Assembly: GCA_944324115.1 (NCBI GenBank) | Contig: CALUVB010000022.1 | Coordinates: 1-64,000, forward strand | Direction of reading: 5' to 3' | Length of the DNA stretch: 64,000 bases | Source: an uncultured Elusimicrobiales bacterium | GTDB lineage: Bacteria > Elusimicrobiota > Elusimicrobia > Elusimicrobiales > Elusimicrobiaceae | In this document: positions 1 through 8,028 of the stretch, piece after piece | Numbering within the stretch: the stretch's first letter is position 1 | How the letters are laid out: each line of letters starts with the position of its first letter | Program-made: the position numbers and the translations under genes | The notes under the pieces: model-generated | Told to the model about the DNA's origin: nothing | The model's database searches: none | What the model saw: the letters and a program-made list of their open reading frames with translations, nothing else

Positions 1-90
1 CACCAACAGCTCTATCAGCGTAAAGCCGCCAAAATCGGCTTTTCGGAAACTTTTAATACGAAAAATATTTTTTTGATATATCTTGTTCAT
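1..90 (-). CDS. prepilin-like protein, 5' fragment
   Basis: This is the first 30 codons of a type IV pilin or pseudopilin-like gene that runs off the left edge. The ATG at 90 opens a basic leader starting MNKIYQKNIF, followed by [10 protein letters not shown], the class III prepilin peptidase site: cleavage is expected before the Phe and the Glu is at mature position +5. There is no Shine-Dalgarno sequence upstream; instead a T-tract and a TGA-TAAATT box lead straight into the ATG. The start region forms an inverted repeat like those of the two other prepilin genes in this window. Secreted subunits of this type are assembled into pilus or secretion pseudopilus fibres. Which fibre this one joins cannot be told, because the variable C-terminal part lies outside the window. 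Confidence 0.85.
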   Translation of the reverse strand, partial: MNKIYQKNIFRIKSFRKADFGGFTLIELLV

Positions 91-111
91 ACGCAAAATT
101 TATCAAAAAAA
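68..111 (-). promoter_or_regulatory. start-codon dyad and leaderless promoter of prepilin 1
   Basis: Two 18-base arms (68-85 and 94-111) are complementary apart from one A-A mismatch and one G-U pair, read on the minus strand. The 8-base loop contains the ATG. The upstream arm also holds a T12 tract and the extended -10 box TGA-TAAATT. A TTGACT box lies 16 bases farther up and six bases separate the -10 box from the ATG. The same layout recurs at 22259-22300 and 47837-47878. Confidence 0.6.
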
Positions 112-210
112 AAAAATGAGTCAACCCTCTTCCAGCTCTCCCCCTATCTGCCTTCCGATACGGTGCATTTCCCCGCGCGCACTCTCCGCCATTTATCACA
201 AAAGCCAACA

Positions 211-242
211 AAAAACGCGGGAGAAGCAACTCCCGCGTTTTT
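211..242 (-). terminator. intrinsic terminator
   Basis: Stem AAAAACGCGGGAG (211-223) pairs with CTCCCGCGTTTTT (230-242) around a six-base loop. It lies just after the stop codon of the phosphatase-like gene and has a T run on either strand, so it could also act towards the right. Confidence 0.85.
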
Positions 243-257
243 CTGCATTCTCAATTT

Positions 258-1475
258 TTAATTATATAATTCCACTTTGTCTAACTGTTTTCCCTGGTCA
301 TTATAAACAGTAAGCGTCATTTTTCGGTCTGCTATACGAACATCTGCATAATGATAGGCCGACACAAAACGCGCCGTAGAACGGTGGCTGCTGGCGCGCC
401 GGGTAGGGGTAGCTCCTCCACCGCCCAAGGTGACATAGGTTACGCCGCGGGTATGGGCTTCATCTTGATACATAGGGAAAGTACGTTCATAATTGGCTTC
501 CGCCCCCTGCAGTACCAAATCCACCCCATACCGCTCAAACAACGGCACAAAATTAGCCGCCGCTTCATTAGCCGGCCCTTTAGGGCCTGTGGAATACATA
601 GGGGCATTTACCACCACGATTTTCCATTTTTCCCCTGCGCTGGCCAATGTGCTTTGCAGCCATTTATATTGGGCAGATTTTTCATCTATATTCGGCGCCC
701 ATACCGCCCCATAGGCAGCGTTGGCATCTAAGAAAATAAAACGCGCATTGGCGGTATCAAACGAATAATATTTAGGGGTGGCATTGGACCAACTCATGTC
801 ATGGAAACGGGAATAATTGGTACGGACAAAAGCCTTGCTGTCCCGCTGCGTCAGATCCGGCCCATATTCGTGAGCACCTATAGCAATAAACAACGGCGTT
901 TTGCTCAATACATTTCTATAAGGCGCAAAAAACTCCGTATCTGCATCGCCGTCTAGCCCGCTATAGGTCAAATCACCAGTGTGAATTACAAAATCAGCAT
1001 CTGTTTGGGCCATTTGTTCAGCCAGCTGCTCCCGAGGATCCGGCTGCGGCAGCTTGTTTTCCGCCAAGGCGGCCTGTTCTTCTTGCGTCAGCGGCGTTTT
1101 GGCCGTATTTCCAAAAGCTAAAAAATGCACTTCTTTACGCTCTGCGCTGTAAAGCGTCTTGAAATGCCCTTCCACCGGGGCCTGCACGCCGTCACGCGCG
1201 GCGTTATATACATATAGCCGATAGCAAAACTCTTGATTCGGCACTAAGCCATATAAAACGGCTTTATGCTGCGTACCTTCCGGGTTAATTTTCAAAATCT
1301 GATTGCAACGCGGCGCAGGCCCATATTCCAGCCACGCGGGAGTGGGCTCATCTGTCTGCCAGCGTAAGACCATGGTAGTTTGAGTGGGGTCCTCTATATA
1401 GGGACCGCGGATAATCTGCGCGCTATAAGCGCAGCAAGAGGCACAAGCCAATACAAAAGAGAGAAAAATCTTCAT
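258..1475 (-). CDS. secreted purple-acid-phosphatase-like protein, metal site degenerate
   Basis: This 405-residue exported protein has a signal peptide (about 1-19), a fibronectin-like N-terminal domain (about 21-108) as in purple acid phosphatases, and a calcineurin-like metallophosphoesterase fold (about 115-360). In active relatives the dinuclear metal centre is held by GDxG, GDxxY, GNHE, a lone His and GHxH. Here they read FGNTA (121-125), GDLTY (167-171, intact), GAHE (200-203), VVNAP (His to Asn at 290) and GAEANYER (324-331). Most metal ligands are therefore gone while the surrounding YER signature and fold remain. It is probably a pseudo-phosphatase used for binding rather than hydrolysis, though that role is inference. 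It is a single gene, divergent from the barrel operon, with an extended -10 box six bases before the ATG and no Shine-Dalgarno sequence. Confidence 0.85.
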   Translation of the reverse strand: MKIFLSFVLACASCCAYSAQIIRGPYIEDPTQTTMVLRWQTDEPTPAWLEYGPAPRCNQILKINPEGTQHKAVLYGLVPNQEFCYRLYVYNAARDGVQAPVEGHFKTLYSAERKEVHFLAFGNTAKTPLTQEEQAALAENKLPQPDPREQLAEQMAQTDADFVIHTGDLTYSGLDGDADTEFFAPYRNVLSKTPLFIAIGAHEYGPDLTQRDSKAFVRTNYSRFHDMSWSNATPKYYSFDTANARFIFLDANAAYGAVWAPNIDEKSAQYKWLQSTLASAGEKWKIVVVNAPMYSTGPKGPANEAAANFVPLFERYGVDLVLQGAEANYERTFPMYQDEAHTRGVTYVTLGGGGATPTRRASSHRSTARFVSAYHYADVRIADRKMTLTVYNDQGKQLDKVELYN

Positions 1476-1481
1476 ATGAAT

Positions 1482-1490
1482 ATTCTAGCA
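1482..1490 (-). promoter_or_regulatory. extended -10 promoter, leaderless gene
   Basis: TGC-TAGAAT preceded by TTT on the minus strand. The box ends six bases before the ATG at 1475, so transcription should start at or next to the start codon. Confidence 0.6.
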
Positions 1491-1624
1491 AAATATCTCT
1501 TCCTTTCCGCTTAGTCCTTTCGGGCCGGCGGGCTGGTTTGTAGCACTTGTGCGCCAGAACCGGTTATCCAATCGGTTGCTCCCGCGCGTAAAGAGAAATT
1601 TTGCTGTTACAGCGGCACAAATTT

Positions 1625-1633
1625 TGCTAAATT
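1625..1633 (+). promoter_or_regulatory. extended -10 promoter, leaderless gene
   Basis: TTT-TGC-TAAATT on the plus strand, ending six bases before the ATG at 1640. This mirrors the spacing seen for the divergent gene at 1475. Confidence 0.55.
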
Positions 1634-1639
1634 ATGAAT

Positions 1640-2527
1640 ATGAAGAAAATTTTACTATTTTGTCTTTTATCTTTTGCCGCGCTAAGTGCGCAGGCTGCTG
1701 TAGACGCTTCGGCAACGTACATGTATTCTTCCGATTATAACCAGGTACGCGCCGGAGCCGTTTTGCCGTTAGGGCTGAACGCCGCTGTCGGACTGGAAGG
1801 GCGTTATGTGGAGGATAAATTTTCCGAAGAAGAAGGGGCGTTTCAAGATCCCGTCTATTCCGTATATCTGCCCATACACTTGGACTTGGATTTGGTTAAA
1901 ATCAACCTGATTCCTTTCTATTATTTTAAAAATAAATCCGACAACCCGCTGTTGCAAGATACCTCCGCCTATGGGATCAGTACGCAGCTGGTGATGAATC
2001 TACGCCAAGATGAAGTGGAGGAGTTATATACCCAGGCATATATAGGCGTCTCATACGCCCGCCAAAAGGCCACCCTTTACAGAGAAGACACTTTATCTAA
2101 CGAGAACTACACCCAAATGGCTTACACGCTGGGGCTGAGGCAGAATTTCTTTGGAGCATTTACTTTTCATGTGGCCGGTACGGCTTATCAATATCCCAAC
2201 GGAATAAGCGACGTAAAAGATTTCCGCGGCATTATGGACCAAAACGATTTGGCTTTTACCCAGTCCTATGACATAAGCCGCGCTTTGGGAAAATATGTGC
2301 TTTCCACCCGTATTACCCGCGTGTGGCCGCAGAAACGTTCCACGCTTTATGCTGGATACCATTATGCGGAATTTTATACGGCAGACCCGCAACATTCTAT
2401 ATTGGTGGGGAACAGCTTCTTTGTGGCCGCCAATGCCAGTTTAGACGTGGCTTATAACCATCTGCAAAATACAGACGGAAATAACAAACGGGATATCCTG
2501 TTTGTAAATTTGAATTTTGCTTTCTAG
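1640..2527 (+). CDS. outer-membrane beta-barrel-like protein
   Basis: This 295-residue protein begins MKKILLFCLLSFAALSAQA, a clear signal peptide. It continues with alternating polar and aromatic segments typical of an outer-membrane barrel and ends in NLNFAF, the terminal-Phe signature that barrel assembly recognises. No specific family is recognised. The ATG at 1640 is preferred over the in-frame ATG two codons upstream because a TGC-TAAATT promoter box ends exactly six bases before it, as in other genes here; there is no Shine-Dalgarno sequence. It is the first gene of an operon with a histidine kinase 12 bases downstream and two further overlapping genes. A pore or surface sensor role is only a guess. 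Confidence 0.75.
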   Translation: MKKILLFCLLSFAALSAQAAVDASATYMYSSDYNQVRAGAVLPLGLNAAVGLEGRYVEDKFSEEEGAFQDPVYSVYLPIHLDLDLVKINLIPFYYFKNKSDNPLLQDTSAYGISTQLVMNLRQDEVEELYTQAYIGVSYARQKATLYREDTLSNENYTQMAYTLGLRQNFFGAFTFHVAGTAYQYPNGISDVKDFRGIMDQNDLAFTQSYDISRALGKYVLSTRITRVWPQKRSTLYAGYHYAEFYTADPQHSILVGNSFFVAANASLDVAYNHLQNTDGNNKRDILFVNLNFAF

Positions 2528-2539
2528 AGGATACCAACT

Positions 2540-3304
2540 ATGGAAAAAGATATGGTCGCGGAAAATATTCAAAATGACAAAAATCCCACCAAAATGCTTT
2601 CTTTGGTGTCTCATAAACTAAAGACGCCGCTTTCCATCATCAACGGCTATTCAGAAGCGATTTTGTCGCAGTCTGCCAAAGAAAAATTCTCTCCTTTTAC
2701 CGCCAAAGCGCTGGAAGAGATAAACAAGCAAGGCACCAAATTGTGCAACTTGGTGGACAAGTTGCTTCTTTTTAACAAAGTGGAATCCTTACAGCCCAAA
2801 GATTTGGCCAAAAAAAGCATCAATCTCAAAAATTTGATTAAAACCAGCGCCAATGACGCCATTTCCCATGATGACGAAGTGGCTACGGTATCGGCAGGGT
2901 CCACCGTGGCAAAAAAGGGAACTTTTATTGAAATAGACTGCCCCTCTTCCTTAGAAATTAAGGCAGATGAAGAATTGATGAGTTTTCTGCTGGAAGAAAT
3001 GCTTACCAACGCAATTAAATTTAACAATAAAGCAGAAAAAATCATCAAAGTACAATGCACCCATCATGGAGACAGCATTTCCGTGTCTATACGCGACTAT
3101 GGGGCCGGTATCCGCCCGCAAGACGTAAATAAAATCTTTGAAAGTTTTTACCAGGTAGACGACTATTTTACCGGTCAGATTGACGGCTGGGGGCTTGGCT
3201 TGACCATGGTGAAAAAGATTTTGGAATTGCATGGTGGCAGCATCAGCGTAATTTCGGACAGGGGGTTGGGGTCCATTTTCACAGTGAGTCTCCCGGTCGC
3301 ATGA
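2540..3304 (+). CDS. cytoplasmic histidine kinase without sensor domain
   Basis: This is a 254-residue histidine kinase with only the catalytic core. A HisKA dimerisation domain (about 18-90) carries the phospho-acceptor in SHKLKTP (His25). The HATPase_c domain (about 145-252) has an N box around EEMLTNAIKFNN, a G1 box DYGAGI and a G2 box GWGLGL. No membrane segment or PAS/GAF sensor is present and no response regulator lies nearby, so its input and target are unknown. The ATG at 2540 has a GAGGATA ribosome site. It overlaps the next gene by four bases (ATGA), which points to translational coupling. Confidence 0.9.
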   Translation: MEKDMVAENIQNDKNPTKMLSLVSHKLKTPLSIINGYSEAILSQSAKEKFSPFTAKALEEINKQGTKLCNLVDKLLLFNKVESLQPKDLAKKSINLKNLIKTSANDAISHDDEVATVSAGSTVAKKGTFIEIDCPSSLEIKADEELMSFLLEEMLTNAIKFNNKAEKIIKVQCTHHGDSISVSIRDYGAGIRPQDVNKIFESFYQVDDYFTGQIDGWGLGLTMVKKILELHGGSISVISDRGLGSIFTVSLPVA

Positions 3305-3813
3305 AGCAGGAAAATTTGCTAGACGATATTTTAACGCAGACAGAAGCACTGCGCGCCGCAACGGCGCAAACTGCGCGCACCTTGCAGGACTTTAGCCGAC
3401 GGCTGGAATTAATTTTAAGCCAAGACCACAAACAAATCACCGTACGTGATACGTCGTTTGCGGCGGATTTTGCCGCCTTCTGCCACACCCTGCGCCAAGA
3501 CACGGACAAATATATGGACTTCTGGCAGCAAGCCCGGGCCCAATTGCGCTGCGGAACCGGCAAAGAAGGATACTCTTTGGGATTGGCCGCCAAAAGTTTC
3601 GTCAGCCGGGCAAAGACTCTTTCCCGCGCTTGTGACGAACTGATGACGGCATATGATTTTTTTAACCGCTTTTACAAAAATTACACGCTGGCCAAATTGC
3701 CCGTTTGGTTGCTGACCTCTTGTTGTGATGACCTTAACAATTTAACCGGCAAGATTTTGTTTCTCGCACGCGAATTAGCTAAAAAAACAGAAAAAGCACG
3801 GGGGTATGCATGA
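3301..3813 (+). CDS. hypothetical helical protein
   Basis: This 170-residue protein matches no family I recognise. It is rich in Ala, Leu, Lys and Gln with long predicted helices throughout (for example residues 1-45, and 120-165 with LVxAR-type heptads). There is no signal peptide or convincing membrane segment, and several Cys residues sit near the middle and end. It overlaps the kinase upstream and the permease downstream by four bases each, so the three are almost certainly co-translated. The position suggests an accessory or scaffold for the kinase, but nothing in the sequence proves it. Confidence 0.75.
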   Translation: MKQENLLDDILTQTEALRAATAQTARTLQDFSRRLELILSQDHKQITVRDTSFAADFAAFCHTLRQDTDKYMDFWQQARAQLRCGTGKEGYSLGLAAKSFVSRAKTLSRACDELMTAYDFFNRFYKNYTLAKLPVWLLTSCCDDLNNLTGKILFLARELAKKTEKARGYA

Positions 3814-4829
3814 TAGACAAAACTTCTTGGTATTACCAGAAAATGAGCGCCATTTGCTTAACCATTATTGCAGCGGGCATTATTGCTGCTGCGTTGGTGT
3901 ATACACGCGCGCTGATGATTCCATTGGTTATAGCCATTTTCTTCTATACCATTCTGACCCAAATGACGGAAGCGCTGCACCGGCGTTTATCCTTTCCGGC
4001 GTGGCTGGCCTTAACGATATCGGTGTTATTCTTTGCTTTATGTTTAACCGGCATCATTTACTTTACCGTCAGCTCCGTAGGCCAATTCCTTAAAGGGGCG
4101 GAAATGTATAAAGAAAATCTGCTGGCTTCCACTGCAGATGTCGTGGCCAAGCTGGCCCAGCACGGGGTGGATTTGGACCAAGCTTCTATCGTGGCTTATG
4201 TAAAGGGATTGCCGCTTTTTGATTGGTTTAGGAACTTTGGCAGCCAGCTTTTTTCCTTAGTATCCAATACGACGCTGATTATTTTATTTATCATCTTTTT
4301 GTTTATTGGGGAAAAAAAGGTCATTCCTTCCAGCCCCAACCCCACCATGCAAGAGATATTAGCTAATGTTTCCAAATATCTCTTTGTTAAAATCATGACC
4401 TCCCTGGTTACGGCTATCATTGTATGGCTTATCTTGGTGGCTTTCCAAGTGAAGCTGGCTTTCTTGTTTGGACTGATGACTTTTCTGCTGAACTTCATTC
4501 CCAGCATTGGCTCCATTATTGCCGTTCTTTTGCCAGCCCCTGTATTGTTTTTACAATATGGATTTGGCGCTAATTTCTTTGTGGTAATCGGATTAATGAC
4601 GGCAACGCAATTTACCATTGGGAATCTGATAGAACCGCGTCTTATGGGAGAAGGAATGGACTTACATCCAGTTGTAGTAATAGCCTCTTTAATATTCTGG
4701 GGATTAGTATGGGGTGTACCGGGGGCTTTTCTGTCTGTACCCATTACGGCATCAGTAAAAATCGTATTAAGCAAAATAAAACACACCCGCCCTGCAGCGG
4801 AACTCTTAGCAGGAAGGCTGCCCCGTTGA
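3810..4829 (+). CDS. AI-2E family transporter
   Basis: This 339-residue inner-membrane permease belongs to the AI-2E (PerM/TqsA) family. It has paired N-terminal helices (about 12-75), a more polar central stretch with amphipathic segments (about 85-145), and a C-terminal block of hydrophobic helices. The C-terminal block includes the conserved FIPSIGSIIA and GNLIEPRLMG motifs. Family members export small signals or exchange cations; the substrate here cannot be read from sequence. The start overlaps the upstream stop (ATGA). It is the last gene of the operon and is followed by a strong terminator at 4850. Confidence 0.9.
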   Translation: MIDKTSWYYQKMSAICLTIIAAGIIAAALVYTRALMIPLVIAIFFYTILTQMTEALHRRLSFPAWLALTISVLFFALCLTGIIYFTVSSVGQFLKGAEMYKENLLASTADVVAKLAQHGVDLDQASIVAYVKGLPLFDWFRNFGSQLFSLVSNTTLIILFIIFLFIGEKKVIPSSPNPTMQEILANVSKYLFVKIMTSLVTAIIVWLILVAFQVKLAFLFGLMTFLLNFIPSIGSIIAVLLPAPVLFLQYGFGANFFVVIGLMTATQFTIGNLIEPRLMGEGMDLHPVVVIASLIFWGLVWGVPGAFLSVPITASVKIVLSKIKHTRPAAELLAGRLPR

Positions 4830-4849
4830 CACAGCGTCTTATTTACAGC

Positions 4850-4880
4850 GCGCCCTGTTGCCTAAGCAGGGCGCATTTTT
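4850..4880 (+). terminator. intrinsic terminator
   Basis: GCGCCCTG (4850-4857) pairs with CAGGGCGC (4867-4874), followed by ATTTTT. It lies about 20 bases after the AI-2E permease stop. Confidence 0.85.
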
Positions 4881-5108
4881 ATTCGGTAAAAACGCCTCTC
4901 CAGATCTACCTTTAGGTCCTTGCTGTTTCTAATAACTGGTTTTTCTTTCTCCGCTAAGCCGCACCGCACCCGCTGCGGCTGGAGAAATACTTGTTATGAA
5001 TACAGCGGCTGCACTTATCGCCTAGTCAGAGAGAACCCTTTAATGCCGTTTCGGCGCATTTTCAGCTCTCCAGCAAGCTCCTGCCGGCTGGCTCCTGTAT
5101 ATAAATAT
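4881..5108. other. intergenic region, no gene seen
   Basis: This stretch lies between two convergent operons. It holds no open frame with a start signal. The only structure noted is a stem of AGCCGCA and TGCGGCT near 4953-4980, of unknown meaning. Confidence 0.6.
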
Positions 5109-5166
5109 CCCCCAGCCTAGCTGGGGGCACAACAAACAAAAACCCCCGCTTCTTATCAAGCGGGGG
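5109..5166 (-). terminator. tandem terminator hairpins
   Basis: For the minus-strand operon, AAGCGGGGG and CCCCCGCTT (5158-5166 and 5143-5151) form a stem followed by TTTTTG. A second hairpin, CCCCCAGC-CTA-GCTGGGGG (5109-5127), follows. Together they should end the envelope operon. Confidence 0.85.
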
Positions 5167-5181
5167 CGGTGACAAAGAATA

Positions 5182-5700
5182 CTAATGGCTTTCCGCCGGC
5201 GGCTCTGCGGCGGGTTCTTGCGCCGGCATTTCCAAACGGACTTTATTAAACAAATCCGCCGCCGTTGCACGGCTAAGGAAATCCTCCCACTCTGTTGGAG
5301 ACATTTCAAAATCGTCCATCACAATGAAAGATATCTCCCGGGAGCTGTCTTTTCCCAGTGTATGGGTACGGGCATATTCACGTTCCAACTCTACATACCG
5401 GCTGGCAATGGCATAATCAATATCCTGCTGGGAATACGTCGGCTGGGTTGGTGCGGGCGCGCCATCGGTGCCCTGCACGGCCTGCTGCGCAGGCGCCGGG
5501 GCTGCGTCTTCCTCCAAAGTAAACGAAGAAACCGTCTCCGCCGGCTCGGACATAGGATGCTGTGTACCAATCACTACGCCCACCGGTACGCCACGCTCCC
5601 GGCCTGCTATCATATTAGAGCAGGCCGAAGGGTGCACAATAAGATAAATACTTAAAACGATAAAAAACAGCACAGCTGCTTTGAGAAGAATCTTTGCCAC
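5182..5700 (-). CDS. membrane-anchored hypothetical protein
   Basis: This 172-residue protein has one N-terminal transmembrane helix (about 7-25) that would leave the rest outside the cytoplasm. A Pro/Ala/Thr-rich linker (about 60-90) precedes a short acidic C-terminal domain. No family is recognised. The start is a GTG at 5700, chosen because AAGGAGG lies nine bases upstream. A separate TGC-TATTCT promoter box sits at 5734-5742, so it may be transcribed apart from the gene upstream even though it follows the envelope operon. The similar architecture of its neighbour at 5766 suggests a shared periplasmic role; this is inference. Confidence 0.7.
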   Translation of the reverse strand: MAKILLKAAVLFFIVLSIYLIVHPSACSNMIAGRERGVPVGVVIGTQHPMSEPAETVSSFTLEEDAAPAPAQQAVQGTDGAPAPTQPTYSQQDIDYAIASRYVELEREYARTHTLGKDSSREISFIVMDDFEMSPTEWEDFLSRATAADLFNKVRLEMPAQEPAAEPPAESH

Positions 5701-5733
5701 GCAGATATCCTCCTTAATTTCTCTTATAAGATA

Positions 5734-5742
5734 AGAATAGCA
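5734..5742 (-). promoter_or_regulatory. extended -10 promoter
   Basis: TTT-TGC-TATTCT on the minus strand, about 34 bases before the GTG start at 5700. The leader carries an AAGGAGG ribosome site. Confidence 0.5.
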
Positions 5743-5765
5743 AAATTTGACCCTTACGGCGCTTT

Positions 5766-6326
5766 TTATTTTTCACTGGAGCCGCCTGCAACCTTAGCGC
5801 CTTGCAGCACAACTATACTTTGTACAAACTGCGGATTTTGAAAAATCTCCTGCAAGGTACGGACAAACGCAGGATTTTGGGCATGTTTTGCCACTACCTG
5901 CTGCAACTGGGGATACTGCGCCAGCAGCTGCGGCAGTTTCTCTCCGCTTAAAGCCGTCAAGTCTATATCATCGCGCCCGGTAGCTTGACGTAAATCAGCA
6001 TAAAAATCTTGTATTTCCGGGTTATCTTTATAATCGTTAAGTATGGATTTGACCGTTGCGCTGGCTTGTTCTTTTTGTTGCTGCGGCGCAAGGGGAGCGT
6101 CTTCCAAATAAATTTCCTGCGGAGCTTCTCGCCAATATGTTAAAACGGATTCTTCCACGGGAGGCGGCGTTTGCTGTACAGGCACATTATTAAACGTCAT
6201 GGTAGGCGGTTGGCCTTCCTGTTGTTGCTGTACATGCTCCTCATACAAGCGATAAACACGCACAGCGGCAATAAAAGCCAGCCCCACAATAATAACTCCC
6301 AAGAAAAAACGACTCGTTTTAGACAT
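5766..6326 (-). CDS. membrane-anchored hypothetical protein
   Basis: This 186-residue protein has a single N-terminal transmembrane helix (about 8-25), then a Gln/Pro-rich linker (about 33-60) and a helical domain rich in Gln, Leu and Val. Periplasmic exposure is likely. No domain is recognised. The ATG at 6326 lies inside the end of the FKBP gene (stop at 6331-6333), so the two are coupled; a TTG five codons upstream is possible but less likely. The position behind LpoB-type lipoproteins and a periplasmic isomerase suggests envelope assembly, which is inference from context only. Confidence 0.7.
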   Translation of the reverse strand: MSKTSRFFLGVIIVGLAFIAAVRVYRLYEEHVQQQQEGQPPTMTFNNVPVQQTPPPVEESVLTYWREAPQEIYLEDAPLAPQQQKEQASATVKSILNDYKDNPEIQDFYADLRQATGRDDIDLTALSGEKLPQLLAQYPQLQQVVAKHAQNPAFVRTLQEIFQNPQFVQSIVVLQGAKVAGGSSEK

Positions 6327-6330
6327 ATTT

Positions 6331-7047
6331 CTAATCGTCAATACTAATCAGTTCCACTGTAAATACCAAGGCGGAATTGGGCGGTATAATGCCGGCCGGC
6401 CGGTTGCCGTAAGCGGTACTGGCAGGGCAAACAACCGTCGCCTTGGAAGAAGGGCGCATCTGTTGCAACGCTTTTGTCCAACAGGAGATTACATCTGTCA
6501 ATTGAATGGTCAAGGGCTCTCCCCGGTCATAGGAACTGTCAAATTTGGTGCCGTCAATGAGTTTGCCTTCATAGTGTACGGACACTTTGCTGTCTGCTTT
6601 GGCGGTGCGGCCTTTGCCTTTTTTGCTCAATTTAATCATAGCGCCATTGTCCAATACTTTTACACCTTTTTCTTTGGAAAAGTTTTCCAAATACTCTTGT
6701 TGTTCCGCCTCCCGCTTCTGACTAATCAGCTGGGCGTCTTGTTTGTACTTTTCAATAATTTGCGCTTTGTAATCATCTAACGTCGTTTGGGAAGGCTTTT
6801 CCAGCAAGCTGTCCCTCATGCCCTGGGAAAGGGCTTTGTAATCATCTTCATTATCCAAAATCAGTTGCCTTTTTAAATTATCTCCCAGCAAAAACCCCAG
6901 CGAGTACAGCATTTTATTGCGTTCCGCCGGATCCTGCACCGCGGCGGCCGTATCTGTAGAAGCCTGCGTCACCGGCTGCTCAGCTTCTTGTGCAACGACC
7001 GGCCATGCAAATAAAAGTACTGCCCCTGCCATAATTAATTTTTTCAT
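6331..7047 (-). CDS. exported FKBP-type peptidyl-prolyl isomerase
   Basis: This 238-residue Mip/FkpA-like foldase has a signal peptide (about 1-19), an N-terminal helical dimerisation domain (about 40-120) and a C-terminal FKBP domain (about 135-238). The FKBP domain shows VHYEGKLIDGTKFDSSYDRG and TAYGNRPAGIIPPNSALVF. Such proteins catalyse proline isomerisation and act as chaperones for periplasmic proteins. In place of the usual VIPGW stretch it has VISCW, and a second Cys occurs in VVCPAST, so the active-site rim is altered and a disulfide is possible. The ribosome site GGAGAGA precedes the ATG. It is part of the LpoB lipoprotein operon. Confidence 0.9.
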   Translation of the reverse strand: MKKLIMAGAVLLFAWPVVAQEAEQPVTQASTDTAAAVQDPAERNKMLYSLGFLLGDNLKRQLILDNEDDYKALSQGMRDSLLEKPSQTTLDDYKAQIIEKYKQDAQLISQKREAEQQEYLENFSKEKGVKVLDNGAMIKLSKKGKGRTAKADSKVSVHYEGKLIDGTKFDSSYDRGEPLTIQLTDVISCWTKALQQMRPSSKATVVCPASTAYGNRPAGIIPPNSALVFTVELISIDD

Positions 7048-7082
7048 CTAGTCTCTCCATTCCCCCGCTCCAGCAGCGGTAT

Positions 7083-8021
7083 TTATTTCGTTTTTAAATA
7101 ATCCGTCATGCGTTTTACAATCTCAACCGACGCTTTGGCTCCCACTCCTTCCATGCTTTTACGCAGCGAATCGGCTTTGCGGCCGGTGCCGGCCCGGTCA
7201 TACACATTAAACCGCGCAAACGTAGTACCCGCCTGTAAATCACGCAGGCTTACGGCGGCGCTGGTGGCAGCCCAGATCAATCCTTTTAAGCGCTCGGACC
7301 CATACCCGTCAACTTTGGCATCAACTTCCACAGAAAGCAAAGCGGAAGAATCTTCCGCGCCAACCACGCTCAGCCCCATTTGATTTACGGCATCTGTAAT
7401 ACAGGAAAGCAGAACATGGTCTTCTTCCCCCCGGATAATTACAGCCACTTTAACGGCGGCCAAGCGGTCATTATACAGTTTTTTATAATTTTCAAAACGT
7501 TCCGTCTCATAACCCGTTTGTTCTTGGCTGACAAACACATACAAATCCTGCACCACGTTGCGTTGTTCAATCAGCGGTTTCATGGCGAACGCCGCCCGCA
7601 AACCGGCAAATTTATCTTCCGTTCCTTTTAATTGCGCCGCCAACGCCCCCAACCGGGAATCCAAAGCATTGGCCGGCACTTGCAAAATTAATTCCGCCGT
7701 CTGCCGTTTTACAACAGCTAAAGCAAAATAATTTTTAGGGTCTTTGCGGCTTTTGTCGCGCCACACTTTATCTACAGACGCATTGGCCATAATATCATTA
7801 ATTTCAGGCAATGCGGCGGCATCAGGTACGGCTTGGGCAAAGCTGGCCCGCATATTAGCCAATGCGTTGGCGGAGGCGGCTTCTTTGTCCTGTCCTTCGC
7901 CGGCTACAATATAATACATCTGCTGGTCATATTGGCTCATTTGGTAGCTGACCGTATTTTTATTAATTCCCGCGCAAGCACACAAGACCCACGCGGCTAA
8001 CAGCACCCCTGCTTTTTTCAT
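7083..8021 (-). CDS. LPP20-family lipoprotein
   Basis: This 312-residue lipoprotein has the lipobox LCAC near residue 16, so it should be lipid-anchored in the envelope. Residues about 25-160 resemble the LPP20/LpoA-helper domain that often travels with LpoB. The remainder contains a repeat-like alpha/beta region ending in a basic helix. The ATG at 8021 (MKKAGVLL) is preferred to upstream in-frame starts because GAGGAG lies just before it and the upstream gene stops only seven bases away. The exact function is unknown. By context it supports LpoB-dependent peptidoglycan synthesis. Confidence 0.75.
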   Translation of the reverse strand: MKKAGVLLAAWVLCACAGINKNTVSYQMSQYDQQMYYIVAGEGQDKEAASANALANMRASFAQAVPDAAALPEINDIMANASVDKVWRDKSRKDPKNYFALAVVKRQTAELILQVPANALDSRLGALAAQLKGTEDKFAGLRAAFAMKPLIEQRNVVQDLYVFVSQEQTGYETERFENYKKLYNDRLAAVKVAVIIRGEEDHVLLSCITDAVNQMGLSVVGAEDSSALLSVEVDAKVDGYGSERLKGLIWAATSAAVSLRDLQAGTTFARFNVYDRAGTGRKADSLRKSMEGVGAKASVEIVKRMTDYLKTK

Positions 8022-8028
8022 AATCTCC

